Shown: positions 1-11,243 of the stretch, piece by piece
Numbering within the stretch: position 1 is the stretch's first letter
Layout of the letters: each line of letters starts with the position of its first letter
From: Macrosoma leucophasiata
Taxonomy: Eukaryota > Arthropoda > Insecta > Lepidoptera > Hedylidae
DNA length: 64,000 bases
Reading direction: 5' to 3'
Assembly (NCBI GenBank): GCA_036365455.1
Contig: JAWQUS010000030.1
Coordinates: 1,488,001 to 1,552,000, forward strand
The notes under the pieces: model-generated
Told to the model about the DNA's origin: nothing
What the model saw: the letters and a program-made list of their open reading frames with translations, nothing else
The model's database searches: none
Translations under genes and position numbers: made by a program

Positions 1-1110
1 GTTCGCACGCTCTTTCAACATCCTGCATCCAGCCACCCTCAGAGTGGCCGACCGGTTCCGACCAGATGTTGCGCCAAAATGAAAGCATAGCTTCATCATC
101 CGGCCGACCCCGGTCAGCCTCTCCTTGGTTAGGCCGCTCCCACAGTCTATAGACCCTCCTTTGATCACCTTGGAACATGCTATTCTGTTCGTACCTCGCG
201 TTCTTTATAACGCCTAATCCGGTTAGCCCATGCATAAACTTACTCGATCCTGTACTGCGACAGCCGCGCAGTACAGGATCGAGTAAGTATCACCGAGATT
301 TTCGCTGTTATCAATGTATTCTGGCAACAGCGAATTCAGAGCACACACTAGCGCACCGTTTATGCATGGGCAACCGAGGCAAACGTGGCCTATCCGCGGG
401 CAAAGTGGACCGATATTCACGAAAAGCATGCTCCAAGGCGCTCCTCAATTGATCAATGCATCGGGTACTTACAGTTGTTACCTGGCCTACCTCCTCCCTA
501 TCAACGGGTTCCGGTGCATTCGCGATATTGTTTTGTTGCGTCGGTACCGTAGGTGGTGGTGGGGCAGGGGTTGAGCGGTAACCCTGCATCTCGGTGCATA
601 GCCGTTCAAGTACACTATCATCCAGCATGCGTCCACGCTGAATGACACGCACCTGATCCGATAGACGTTGGCTCGGCACGTTGACTGATGGTTCGAGGCT
701 CTGAAACAGAGGCAGCATACGACTACGATACGCAGTAAGGTGGGTTCCCCCCTCCGTAGCCCCGAAATATGCGCGCATGACGTTTTTATTAAGTTTAGGT
801 GTCCATTTCATGCGCTGCACGTTACCACCGGCAGCGGGGACCCTGCTCGGGGCCGGTTGGCCTCGAGGTTCCAAGCCGGCCGGTAGCCGGGGTCATCTAC
901 GTCGTCGCGTAGGTGTTGGTGTCGACGGCGGGGAATGGTACTCGTCACTGGAGCTCGACGCGGCTGCGGTGGCCGGAGACACTGCACTCGCGGAGGAAGC
1001 GGTGGCCGGCGGTTGCGAGGCGGAGCTCAGTGACGAGCCCGGAGCTGGTGTGTGTGCTACACGTCTGGCAGTTGCTCTCGTTATCATTCTTCCATTTCTC
1101 ACTCGATGTC
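1..1110 (-). mobile_element. Broken LINE, 5' ORF part, R4/Dong-like
   Basis: On the - strand, 874-311 reads RMKWTPKLNKNVMRAYFGAT and QRLSDQVRVIQRGRMLDD. 310-180 continues with SILYCAAVAV, then QRRVYRLWE, and 180-1 with SFWRNIWSEPVGHSEGGWM. This order is familiar from R4/Dong-type LINE polyproteins of insects. The frame breaks at least at 893-895 (stop), 311 and within a fold-back palindrome at 238-288. A Ser/Pro-rich segment at 1102-893 is the likely N-terminus. The rest lies outside the window. It is a pseudogene; the clade is moderately certain. Confidence 0.65.
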
Positions 1111-1304
1111 AAACATTATATTTCTTCCGATCGTATTAAGAATTTATTGTTGTTTATATTGTTGACGGTCGTGACATTTCTTTCTTGTCATCTTGTGCAT
1201 ATTTATCATCATATTTTTTCTAAATTGCTTTTATAATTATTGAAAATTGGAATTGGTTGCCGCCTTCGCTCGCGCTTGTATTATGACATATTCTCTGCCC
1301 ATAC

Positions 1305-1395
1305 ATAAGGTACGATTTAATCGGAACACGATAGTTCTGAACTCTATCATTTGGCACCAGATAGATAAGATAAGATAGTGCGATAGTACAAAAAT
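1305..1395 (-). repeat. Fragment of SINE-like family A
   Basis: The piece around GGAACACGATAGTTCTGAA resembles the central part of family A (see 33641-33923). Confidence 0.5.
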
Positions 1396-1420
1396 ACACA
1401 TACTTAAATTAATTTATTTC

Positions 1421-1612
1421 ACGACCCAGTTAGTCCACTGCTGGTGTGAGACGACCGATTGATTTGAAGGGTCGCGACCCCCACCGGGTTCGATCCCCAC
1501 ACCAGGACAAATATTTGTATTGCTTAGAGATGTTTGATGTTTGTTTCGGGTCTGAGTGTATGTGTTGTGTGTGTACAACGACAACCACGACACAGGTTTA
1601 TCTTTTACCTAC
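1421..1612 (+). mobile_element. tRNA-derived SINE (family H)
   Basis: The head has GGGTTCGATCCCC (box B-like) and an upstream TTAGTCCACTGCTGG. The body starts ACAAATATTTGTAT and ends near ACGACACAGG. Antisense copies lie at 36165-36328 and 48125-48268. Confidence 0.65.
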
Positions 1613-2009
1613 CTAGATAAGTGGGGCGGTGAATGTATAAGCGTATCTATGATATATTTTATTTCGAAAAAACGCCGAACAATTGAGTCGTCTATGATCG
1701 AATCTAAAAAGATTGTTTGTCCAACGACATTATATTTATCTTTCTAGTCCCCGGTTGTCTTATATTAAGACGTGCGGACGGTGCATGAAGATTAATAAAC
1801 AAAAGAGGGTCATTAAAATGGCTATTTTGGAACGTCGGCTGAACGCGATTAACTAGATACCAGCGGCAATGGATCTTGTGTTGCAAGCCATGAACTGAGA
1901 GCGAATTTAATATTCCATTGATTCTTTCACGTACATAAAACATTCTACACACATTATTTAAAATGAGTTTGACACACAGTAAATTGATCACATAACGATT
2001 TACAAGTTA

Positions 2010-2240
2010 CAAGATCATGGCAAGATTTCAAAACAGCTTTGAAATATTATCTAGTCTAGGGAGCCTAAGAAATATATCCTGGTATGTAAGTATTTAAAAA
2101 AAACTTTGGAAAAAATGTACTTTCTTAGGAACAGTATATGCACTCCATACTAAACTACGTAGTAGGTATTTGAATACCTACTCTTTGTACTTAACTTCAA
2201 TTACAACTTTCTATTCCGGACAGTCAAAAATATTTTAAAT
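2010..2240. repeat. Degenerate interspersed repeat, also near 34250-34480 and 49975-50075
   Basis: The blocks share GATCATGGCAAG, GAAATATTATCTAG, GCACTCCATACT and TTTATTCCGGA-type words in the same order. The class is unknown. Confidence 0.4.
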
Positions 2241-2479
2241 GCCAGGTTTTTTTAGGTTTCTAGAGCGTACCTACTTACTTCAAAGCTTCAAATAAATATT
2301 ATTCATTCAAAGATATAAAAATACTGGCAGTGTGGGCACTAAATTAGTGAACGAAAATTCTTAATTTAAAATTCGAATTTCATTTGTTTAGATTAGTCAG
2401 CGCGTTGTGTCTGCCAGATTACATCTAAGCCCATTATCGGTTCATTTCATAGAGTCTTACGCTATCGATTTGTTGAAAC

Positions 2480-2835
2480 GCCATTCAGGTTTTGACAGGA
2501 ATCTGGTCACATCTGACCGAGCCAGTCGACTTCTTTAAGAAATCGACGCCTCTACGCTTTCCAACTGCAGCGATAGCTAAGTGCTGTACGAAGGGTGGCA
2601 GTAAGTGACTCTACAATAAGCAGAACTGAAAGAACATGAAATGGTGCCGCATACGTAAGCCAGCAAACGGGCCGAAATTAACTGCACTGAAGAGCGCGCC
2701 TTAACTTTGCACGTGAGCACTTGAATTAGTCATACTCACAGTGGAGCAAAGTCCTCTTTTCTGATGAGTGTAAAATCATGCTGTATGGTAACGACGGAAG
2801 GAACAAGGTTTACAGAAGAGCTGTTTTAATTCTCT
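2480..2835 (+). pseudogene. Tc1-like transposase remnant
   Basis: The frame reads QWSKVLFSDECKIMLYGNDG followed by RNKVYRR, the DDE motif region of Tc1 transposases. The upstream part carries several stops, and nothing follows after about 2835. It is an old fossil. Confidence 0.65.
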
Positions 2836-3255
2836 AATTTATGAGAAATGAAAGAGTTTTCAAAAGCTAACGGCGTTGTTTGTTTCATTTGACGATTCCT
2901 TTGAGGTAAAGTCGCCTTCGCTACGGTCGGTGTTTTGTATATGTAAATAAACAGAAAATTTAGATAAAACCAACTTGTTTCTCAAAACATAAAGTATATT
3001 ATTGAATGCTGCCACAATTGGACCATTGCATAAACCTGAAGATATGTAACTTATCAAAATCTAAATTAAACGAATTTTTATTTAGTGTTTATATGTGTAT
3101 ATATTTTTATGTGTTTGTTTTTTTTTCTAACGTTGCCTAGGAACGTATCCCCTATAATTCTATATAAATTACCATTCCATATTCACGATTTCTGTATTCG
3201 CGGCATATTTAGTAATATTTACGGAACGTATACCTACCCCGCAAATAAAGATTTT

Positions 3256-3506
3256 TACTGGTGGTAGAGCTCCAGTGACGGACCTCGCGGGCGTAGGCAC
3301 CACCGCATTACCTAATATACTTGCCGCTAAATGGTAGTGTTCAGCACTATCGTGTTCCGGTCAGGTGGTAATGTACGGCCCTGTAATTTCCGACACAGAG
3401 GCATAACACCTTAGGCCTCAGGAGTGGTAACGCATTTGCATTTTGATCACTTAACATCAATGTGAACTGCATGCTTGTTTGCAACTTCAAATACATAAAA
3501 AAAAAA
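3256..3506 (+). mobile_element. SINE-like family A copy
   Basis: It starts TACTGGTGGTAGAGCTCC and ends ACATAAAAAAAAAA. It matches the copy at 33641-33923 but lacks an internal piece after the word GCATTTTGA. Confidence 0.75.
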
Positions 3507-3597
3507 TGTTCTACTGTATTTCTTATTTGACCTATCACAAGCAATTTCTATTATTTTCAAGTGATTAAATAAATTTTTGAGTTTGAGTATTGAGCAT

Positions 3598-3750
3598 GTA
3601 TGGCACCGTAATAATTATCAACGGCAACGCATCTGCATTTTGACCTCTGGTTTTTAAGTAGATGTCTGTAGGCTGCATTCATCATTTAACACAAATTAAT
3701 GTGAGCTGCAAGATTGTTTGCCACCTTTCTTACATTAAAAAAAAATGCAA
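3598..3750 (+). repeat. Degenerate family A fragment
   Basis: The 3' half of a diverged subfamily (CATTTTGACCTCTGGTTTT, then TGTTTGCCACC), ending in an A-run. Confidence 0.55.
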
Positions 3751-4455
3751 ATACCTGTTGATATAGTCTCTTTTCTAAAGTACTGACAATATTACAAAGT
3801 TTTATAAGATCTAAGTTCGGCTGAACACGCCCATTGTCAATAACCAACCAGGGGTTCAATCTGTATAACGGAGTTTTGGCGGGAACCTTGAAAGATGCGT
3901 GTGGTGCTCTTATTTTAATTCATTTTCTTGGTGTATTTTTGAGTTTTATTAAATCAAGTTGGTGGCATTTTGTTTGATATAGGCTTATTACAGTGCTGGT
4001 GTATAGTGAAATAGAATAACAGTGCGAGAACACGTTCTTTCGGGTTGCCTCCAAAACTTCATTGTAAATGTTCTGGTAAAGTAGCCATCGCTTTACCCGA
4101 ATTACTGATTGTGACTCTGACTGACTGACTGATAATTGACCGACTGACTCTGACTTTTACGCTGCTTATGACGAATACGAAATATCGTTTAACTTGACAC
4201 TGGCAATATGCGTAATAGCGATACCATTACTATATTAAAAAAACTGTTATCTGTCAAGTATCTGTTATGTCAAGTGTCATGTCACTCAAATCGCAGCGTC
4301 GCTTGTTATTTTTTATCAATTTTCAATCGTGTAAAAATACTGAAATTTATCGTGTTAGTTAAATCGTTTAATTATAATTAATAAATTCTTCACTTACTAA
4401 CTGTGCCACTTAAAGTACCCATTCAATAATATTATAATAATAACCTAGTTCTAAG

Positions 4456-4677
4456 ATGAGTGGAAAAGGGAAAAAAGCGGTGCCAAAGAAAAAAGCTAAT
4501 GGTTACAAAATGCCAGCAGCTATCCCTCTGGGAGAAGTTATAAATGATACTGTGGGAAAGAAGAAATGGAGAATAGGTCCGTCCATCGGTGTTGGAGGCT
4601 TCGGCGAGATATACTCGGCCTGTGAAGATAGTGGTTCACCTAAAAAAACCTCCAACTTTCCTTATGTTGTTAAAATT
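4456..4677 (+). CDS. VRK1: VRK1 exon 1 (aa 1-74)
   Basis: The exon starts at ATG 4456 and ends in phase 0 at the donor GTAAGT (4678). It encodes a basic N-terminus ([11 protein letters not shown]), the glycine loop GVGGFG and the ATP-binding Lys in VVKI. Confidence 0.93.
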
Positions 4678-7600
4678 GTAAGTACCAAGTTAACAGTTTT
4701 GGTTTTGGCATATTTGGTTCGTTATGTCTTATAAATTTGCCTGTAGAACTGTGTTGCATATTATAAATGTAATTGATTGGTAAATTCAGAAACAAATAAG
4801 CATGTATAGATGTTTGGGAGGCCATAATTTTTGGCGGGATTTTTTTATGTAATATGTACTGTCCATAGAAATGATGACTGATTTGTATGGGGATGATCAT
4901 CAAATCTTTTTTTATATTCCTCATCTATTTTTTATCAGTTAGTATTAAAATTATCATAATGGAACATTAAGTTGGTGTTATAGTTTTTCTACCCCGACTG
5001 ATTGAAATCTGTTAAGAAGTGGAATAACTTTTTTAAGTAAATAATAAACAATAACTATGTTTGAATCAATTCTCTAAATTGGACTGCATCAAACTACTGA
5101 TCATTTTTAATTCTACTGTTGTGCCTCTCCAATCACCAGACATTGGCAAAATTTGTTAATTTGTGGACAACGTGGTTAATTACGCTCCTTGTAAAATTAT
5201 GTACCGAGTAATTGTTTTTTACTTTCTGAGTGTAATAGTTTGTTATCCTTAATAAATTAAAAAAAAACCCTAATAAGTTGGTAGTCATCCAACAAAAGAA
5301 GAAGAATACCTTGTGTTTGATCCCGCGAGCGGGATTGCATAATATATTTATATTAAGGGATTATTTTTTATATATAAATATTCTTAATTTTGACCAACTT
5401 TTCTTTATTTATTTAGCTTTGTCTTCCGTATACGTGTACATGTTACATATATTATATTTGTATGTATACTTTATACGGTCCCATTTTGGCAACCATTTTC
5501 CAATAAAAGCCTCCTCCATCTGAAGCCATCTCTTTCTATCTGTGGCTACATTCATCCATTCCTTCCCTGACACCTGTATTATATCATCTGCCCACCTTTT
5601 CCTTTGCCTACCAACACTCCTTTTTCCTGACGGACCCTTCTATTTGGTTACTTGTCTAGTCCACCTTTTGTCCTTGTATCTTGCCACATGTCCTGCCCAT
5701 TTTCATTTTTGTTTCAGTGTGTACTGTAGTGCATCTGTTAATTTAGTCTTTCTACAAATATCTACATTTCTCGTTTTCTGTTTTCTCCTCAGCTTCATTA
5801 AACTTCTCTCCATGGCATGTTGGCATGATAGGATTTTGTTTTTTACCTTTTCAGTAAATACCCAAGTTTGACTTGCATAGGCTAGGCTGGGAAGTATGCA
5901 ACTTTTCTTTACATGCAACCAATTGTTTTTAATTATTTTAATTAAATTTCAGGAACCTCATGAAAATGGTCCACTCTTTGTTGAGAAACATTTCTATATT
6001 CGTAATGCTAATAAAGATGACAGTGAGTAAAAATATTAATAAAATTCTTAATTTATGTTTAAAAAACTGTTCTAGTTATTGAAAGTGAAATGTTGGAGAC
6101 CGAAGGTGCAAGCTCCACTGCATTATTTAAGCCATCTGCTGCTAAATAGTAATATTCAATACTCTCTTATGCTGATGTTCCGAGCCATACTTAACCAATG
6201 TATGGCTTGGAACATCTCGGAAACCTCGTGGGTTACAATACATCTACATTTAAGGCTCTTTTTTATGTAGATGTCTATAAACTGCAGTGTGCCACCTTCA
6301 TTACATAAAAATACTTTTAAAAATCTCAAACACAGGTAGCGGGTTCGTACTGCCAATGCTGAACTACTAAAGCAGTGGTGTTGGCAAAGTTATATTAAAA
6401 AAAAACTCATTATTTCACTCACTATTACATTATTATTTTGCAATTTCTGTTTTCAGTTGCAAAATTTGCAAAAACGAAAAAGCTATCCACCTTTGGCATG
6501 CCATCATACTACGGCAACGGGTCCCATGAGTACAAAGGCGAGAAGTTCCGATATCTGGTGCTGGAGAGATACGGGAGGGACCTCTGGAGTATATTCACAG
6601 AATCTGGACGCTCATTCCCAATGCCAACTGTCTTTCAAATAGGCTTACAAATGGTGTGTACAGAGATTTTTTTATACAATGTGTAACAGGATTGAATGTA
6701 CAACCCGAAACTAGTTTGTTCAGAATCGATAACCGAAGCAATTTAAGGCATTTTTGATATAGGTAACATTTTGTCCCAAAATGAATTACAAATAAGGAAA
6801 TTATGGTCACCCATTTGGTGAACAGTCAATACAAACGAAAATGAGACTAACATCTATCCGCAGGTTTCGCTACATCACATTGCGACAGCGCACGTGTTTG
6901 AGTTGGTTTGTGTTTTATGTGCAGTCGTAAGTAGAGGTAGGGTAAGTATGCATAGGTTGTGCATACTGTTCGTAGATATTGAGGACAACTTGTTTCTTAA
7001 ATTCGTTTCGGAAAAAAATATTTTATAATTAAACATGCAATTTCAGTTCATGTATTATAATTATAACTCGATTTTCTAATCGAGGTGTATAAGAGTGTGC
7101 ATTATTCCAGTTACATGTTGTATAGCTAATGTGTTATTGAGCCAAAATAATATAGCAATTGCAAAAATAAGTGCAACAAGGCCATAGTATATATATATTT
7201 ATATCAAAGTGGTAGACTATACAATCTTGCGAATAGACTCTTATCAATTTATGAAAACACAAAAAGAGAATGTAAACATAAAATAAGTGAATGGCAATTA
7301 TCCCTTTCATACGAGGAGACCGAAAGGCTCCTAGAAGTTATTAAGTAGTTAGTTGTAATGTATTAGTTTTATATTCTGTTTTTATAGTACAGTTAACATC
7401 ATATACAAATATACACACTCCATACACATAACACACACACAACCACACACGCACACACACACACACCACACACACACCCACACACCACACACACACCCAC
7501 ACACACAAACTGAATGTGATACTTCAGATAAATATACTACTAATAATAAACTAGTAGATATTATAGTACCATAAGTTATGTTATATATTAATCTAAGATT

Positions 7601-10600
7601 TTGTGTTAAATACAAAGGAAAACTTCCGGGGAGGAGACCAGGAGACCCATAGCACAGGGCTTACCTAGTTTGGGCACTCCTGTCTCCACAATAACATTGT
7701 AATAAAGTTTTGTAAAGAAATTTTGTGGAGAACAATAAAACATTATTATTATTATATTTTTTTGTATCTGTATTCTCAGCTTTTTGTCAAGTACACTAAT
7801 TGATAAATGTAACTTTTTGTTCGGAGTTATCTCGCGAGATAAGTCCATAAAAACAATTTTATTTCAATGTTCAATGACTTTGCAGCTAGACGTTCTAGAA
7901 TACATACACAGCAAGGGCTATGTGCACGCCGACATAAAGGGCGCGAACATTCTGCTGGGCCTGAAGAAAGGCACAGAAAACCAGGCCTATCTCGTGGACT
8001 TCGGGTTGGCGACTCGCGTCACCGACAAGGAGTTCAAGCCGGACCCCAAGTGCGCGCATAATGGAACCATTGAGTACACCAGTCGAGATGCACATCTAGG
8101 AGGTATGTGTATGTTTTTTTTTAAAGTAACCAATGTGTCAATCAAGCATGTACAGTGCTCATCAAGAAATAATGCACATCGAGCCTATGAATGTGACAAT
8201 CGGCTAGTTTCGGTTTCATAGAGCGTTATCTCTGTTGCACACTGCCTACGTAAGCATCCGTAGTCCGGTATTGGTCAAAACTTGATCAAATTGGTGGATA
8301 AACGTCAAATAGGTAAGGTGCGAAAGAGATAACGCTCTACAGATCCGAAATAAGCCGACGTCTCTTGGATACTATAGTTCATATGGATGTTAAGTGATGA
8401 ACGTTACTTCAAGCCTGTAATCCCCGAAGGGGTAGGCAGAGGTAAATGCATCATGCATGCATTCAAGCATTCATGCAAATGCCCACAATTCGCTGGTTAC
8501 GTTTTTGGCCTATGTAACAGGTGGCGAGCCTGTTGTCATCTCCGGGCACATTACCAAACTCCGAGGTACTGAGAAACGTCTAGAAAATGGAAGAATCCCA
8601 ATAGAACCAGAGATAAAGGATTTTAAACCATTATCTCTGATAGCCCCCGACCACCAATCGAACCCAGGACCTCCAGCGTATTAGTTAAGTAATGTCTACA
8701 GCTTGAAGATATCTACACAAAAACCAGAGGTCAAAATGCAGATGTGTTGCCACCCGTGAGATCTTAGTTGTTAATTACTAGAAGAAATATAGTATATTTT
8801 TACATTTCTGTCACACTGTTTGAGTGCGGAAAATGGATTTCCCGCTAAACTGACTCTAAATGTACAGTGATATCTAAGTAGATTAATGGCTACAACTATT
8901 ACATATATCATAATGGGTTCACTGACTTCTCTTAACGTGTTTTGAAAGGCGGATAAGCATACAGTTCACGTGGATGTTAAGTGATGACTGCAGCCTATAG
9001 ACATCTACACGAAAACCAGTGGTCAAATGCAGATGCGTTGCCACCCTTGAGTCCTTAATTTTTGTCTTTTTTATAGTTATTACGAGGCCATACGTAACCA
9101 TCTAACTGGAACACGATAGTTCTGACCCCTACTATTTGACGGCTTAGATAGATTAGATAATGCGCTTATAGCCTCCATACACAAAGACCAAAAGTCAGGT
9201 GCGTTACTGAGGCCTAAGGTGTTATGCCTCTGTGCCGGAAATTACAGGGTCGTACATTAATACCTCGCCACACACTAAAAACAGACGACAACTTAACTTA
9301 AAAAGGATGGCAGGAGTGACGTGGAGCAGGGTGGCGGACAACAGGAAAGAATAGTTAAGATTGGAGGAGGTCTTTGCCAATTGGCAAACATATGAGTTAC
9401 TGAAACTCATCAGAGAAAGCATTCAAAATAGAAATAAGTAGTTTAAGGAACATTGTTACCTGTCTGAATAAAGGCTTTATTATTATTATACATTACCAAC
9501 TTACCGGAACACGATAGTGCTGAACACTACCATTTAGAAGCAAGTATATTAGGTAATGCGGTGGTGCATACGCCCGCGAGCTCTGAAGATAAATGAAGTG
9601 GATGATGAATGTAGCAAATATCCCGATTCTTACACACCTCCCGCACGGGCTATTTAGTGCTCTGCCACACCGCGGACACTTTGCCAAAATTCCATACAAA
9701 CGCTTAATTTGGTCTCTATTACACAGCCATCAATCAGTGACGTGTATTTACACGTGCACCTGTGTGCGTAGCACGTAGAAAATACCAACCGTCGCCCATA
9801 AGACGGGAGGAGGTTGGGTGATGAGGGGAAATCGGGCAAGACGTCGATTCTATACGTAGTATTATTACATATTCCTTGGTTCTGCCCACCCCTGTAAAGA
9901 CTTGACGGGAAGATACGTAAACATCTAATTAATGATTTTCAGTGCCAACAATGCGCGGAGACCTTGAGATCTTGGGATACAACATGCTGCAATGGATAGT
10001 AGGCGAATTGCCCTGGGAGAAGTCACTGAAGCAACCAAAAACTGTTCAAAGTCTAAAGGAGGCGTTCTTGAAAAATGTCCGGAGTCAAATTACCAAACAG
10101 TTAAGTAATGTGCCAGGTGAGTTAAGAAACAAATTTAAAAAATGCTTCTTTTTTTTTCGATATGGCATGTGACTAAAATTATGATGGCCATTTAGTATTT
10201 TTAACCGACTTCAAAAAGGAGGAGGTTCTCAATTCGCCTGTATTTTTTTTTAATTGTGGTGATAAACAGTTTAACTGTCTCAGCAGTCTAGTGGTAGCGG
10301 GTTCTGGGTTCATTTACCCTTACAAAATATTATATAATTATATTTTTTAGCTGGCAACACTGGTCGAGTTGATCGAGTTAACAGGTGTTAATTTTTAATT
10401 TTTATTAATTGATAAAATTCAAAATTAATTATATTATTTTCCACGTTTGTAATTGACTGAATTTTATCATTTGTAAAGATTGATTTATTTTCAGATGCCC
10501 TCATAAAATTTTTCGAATACATAAACACGCTTAAACCTAAAGACCCGGTCGACTACACAAAATGTCGACAGTTATTTGAGGGTTACCTCAAAAGCGAGGG

Positions 10601-11243
10601 TAAAACGAGAACCAGCAAATTGGAATTCACATCCAAAACGAAGAAGTCAAAAGCCACCAGCGACGTGGTAGACAGTAAAGATAAGACTGATAAAAAACCG
10701 CCCAAAAAACGAGCTCCCAAAGAAAATAGAGAAGTTAAAACCAAACGGAGCAAGAAGATCAAAGAGGACAGTCCAGAGCCAGAGAACTGTGAGAACGAAG
10801 ATCCGGATTACAGCATCGAAATGGTCCCGAGACCAAAGAAGCGGAAATCATCCGAGCCGTCAGTGTTGGTCAAAGTTAAGAAGACCAAAATGGCGCCGAA
10901 AGCGACTCCGCCCACAAAGAAGAACCACACAAATATCGCCACACAAACCTCCCTGGAAAAAACTAGACGGAGTCCACGACAGGTGTCCTTCGATAGTCCA
11001 ATATGCGAAGTTATAGGCGAAAAGAAACGGTTCAAATCCAACGATGTGGACTCAAGTGGTGACATCTTCGATGATTCCTTCACTATCGAAGAGAAGAAGG
11101 TGAAACCTAAAAGGAAATTGCTATCAGACGAGGAGATTACTGTTAAGAGAGTTGTCAAGAAAAAGGTGACGACGGTTAAACCGAAAGGCAAGTCGTGGAA
11201 AGACGCGCCCACTGTACTTAACGGCAGATCGCCGCCGAAGTAA
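4456..11243 (+). CDS. VRK1: VRK-family serine/threonine kinase (VRK1 / ballchen / NHK-1 type), complete six-exon gene
   Basis: The exons are 4456-4677, 5953-6022, 6457-6653, 7886-8102, 9943-10116 and 10495-11243. All introns are GT-AG, the phases close, and the product is 542 aa. The kinase domain covers about residues 37-315. The glycine-rich loop is GVGGFG (45-50), the ATP-binding Lys is K73 in VVKI, the catalytic loop is HADIKGAN with D179, K181 and N184, and the metal-binding DFG is at 201-203. The stretch around YTSRDAHLG, then RGDLEILGY, is the VRK form of the activation segment and the alphaF region. Residues from about 330 on form a long, Lys-rich, low-complexity tail with likely nuclear localisation signals (PKKRAPK, RPKKRK). 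VRK1 homologues phosphorylate BAF and histones and act in nuclear envelope and meiotic chromosome organisation; that role is family knowledge. The first ATG after an upstream stretch without an obvious coding frame was taken as the start. The poly(A) site is not clear. Identity is very likely; orthology to VRK1 rather than another VRK is inferred. Confidence 0.95.
5440..5925 (-). pseudogene. 5'-truncated RTE-type LINE fragment in VRK1 intron 1
   Basis: On the - strand 5918-5703 reads [20 protein letters not shown], then [12 protein letters not shown]. After a frameshift it continues with [21 protein letters not shown] and MEEAFIGKW, the C-terminus of RTE-clade reverse transcriptases. Its 5' end lies about 30 bp from the VRK1 exon 2 acceptor. 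Confidence 0.75.
5953..6022 (+). CDS. VRK1: VRK1 exon 2 (aa 75-98)
   Basis: This 70-nt exon follows the acceptor TTTCAG (to 5952) and ends in phase 1 at GTGAGT. It encodes [19 protein letters not shown] and the start of the alphaC region, matching the EP..NGPLF pattern of VRKs. The acceptor lies about 30 bp downstream of the 5' end of an antisense LINE fragment. Confidence 0.92.
6085..6313 (+). repeat. Degenerate family A copy in VRK1 intron 2
   Basis: It has the order of family A (GGTGCAAGCTCCACTGCATTA to CCACCTTCATTACATAAAAA) with many changes and an internal inverted repeat around CCATACTTAACCAATGTATGG. Confidence 0.5.
6457..6653 (+). CDS. VRK1: VRK1 exon 3 (aa 98-163)
   Basis: The exon follows acceptor TTTTCAG (to 6456) and completes an Ile codon split with exon 2. 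It reads through [17 protein letters not shown] and [10 protein letters not shown], the N-lobe/hinge of the kinase. It ends in phase 0 at ATG|GTGTGT. Confidence 0.92.
6670..7115 (+). repeat. Repeat family E, copy in VRK1 intron 3
   Basis: It starts GTGTAACAGGATTGAATG about 20 bp after the exon 3 donor and shares ordered blocks with 47435-47972 in chico intron 1. No terminal repeats or ORF were recognised. Confidence 0.6.
7405..7508. repeat. (CA)n microsatellite
   Basis: An imperfect CA/CCA repeat of about 100 bp in VRK1 intron 3. Confidence 0.9.
7886..8102 (+). CDS. VRK1: VRK1 exon 4 (aa 164-236), catalytic loop
   Basis: The acceptor TTTGCAG ends at 7885. The exon encodes [19 protein letters not shown], the catalytic loop, DFG and the segment [14 protein letters not shown]. 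It ends in phase 1 at GGTATGT. Its third positions are more GC-rich than the flanking introns, as expected of coding sequence. Confidence 0.95.
8168..8372. mobile_element. MITE family C, copy 1
   Basis: The ends form inverted repeats (GCACATCGAGCC, GCGTTATCTCT; GAGATAACGCTCTAC). The same unit occurs at 13160-13390 and 36876-37091. It lies in VRK1 intron 4. Confidence 0.7.
8400..8684 (-). mobile_element. tRNA-derived SINE (family B) inserted in a family A copy
   Basis: It carries GCCTGTAATCCCCGAAGG near one end and an antisense box B-like GAACCCAGGACC at the other. It is flanked by TTAAGTGATG (8390-8399) and TTAAGTAATG (8685-8694), a 10-bp target duplication with one change. The host is an antisense family A copy, visible on both sides. 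Confidence 0.75.
8695..8775 (-). repeat. Right part of the split family A copy
   Basis: It continues from about 8372-8389 across the family B insertion (TCTACAGC, CAGAGGTCAAAATGCAGATG). Confidence 0.6.
8938..9180 (-). repeat. Family A copy, antisense
   Basis: It contains CAGTTCACGTGGATGTTAAG, GTCAAATGCAGATGCG and GGAACACGATAGTTCTGA in family order. Confidence 0.65.
9185..9590 (-). repeat. Family A copy split by a LINE 3' end
   Basis: The left part ends GGGTCGTACATTA, and the right part resumes TACATTACCAACTTACCGG and runs to CCCGCGAGCTC. The interruption is the LINE at 9262-9488. Confidence 0.65.
9262..9488 (+). pseudogene. RTE-type LINE, last ~200 bp
   Basis: It reads [19 protein letters not shown], then [20 protein letters not shown], ending in an (ATT)n tail. 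TACATTA flanks it on both sides. It has one in-frame stop and is strongly 5'-truncated. Confidence 0.65.
9595..9870. repeat. Repeat family G, copy 1
   Basis: It contains ATTCCATACAAACGC, GACGTGTATTTACACGTGCA and GGAGGAGGTTGGGTGA. Other copies lie at 48826-49040 (inverted) and 59862-60068. The class is unknown. Confidence 0.55.
9943..10116 (+). CDS. VRK1: VRK1 exon 5 (aa 236-294)
   Basis: The acceptor TTTTCAG ends at 9942. The exon encodes [18 protein letters not shown] and GELPWE, the alphaF and alphaG part of a VRK kinase. It ends in phase 1 at GGTGAGT. Confidence 0.94.
10495..11243 (+). CDS. VRK1: VRK1 exon 6 (aa 294-542), end of kinase domain and basic tail
   Basis: The acceptor TTTTCAG ends at 10494 and the phase matches exon 5. 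The exon starts with [20 protein letters not shown] and CRQLFEGYL, the last kinase helices. About 210 Lys/Ser/Pro-rich residues follow, up to TAA at 11241-11243. The tail has several KKR/KRK clusters and many Ser/Thr-Pro sites, and is probably disordered and nuclear. Confidence 0.93.

Larger units (their letters stand above)
2836..4455. other. Upstream region of VRK1
   Basis: This stretch holds two family A copies (3256-3506 and 3598-3750) and otherwise no gene. The last 250 bp before the VRK1 ATG are likely promoter and 5' UTR. No TATA box can be placed with confidence. Confidence 0.4.

Noticed and set aside
7382..7615. 77-aa Cys/Val-rich - strand frame
   Set aside because: It is a translation of the (CA)n microsatellite.
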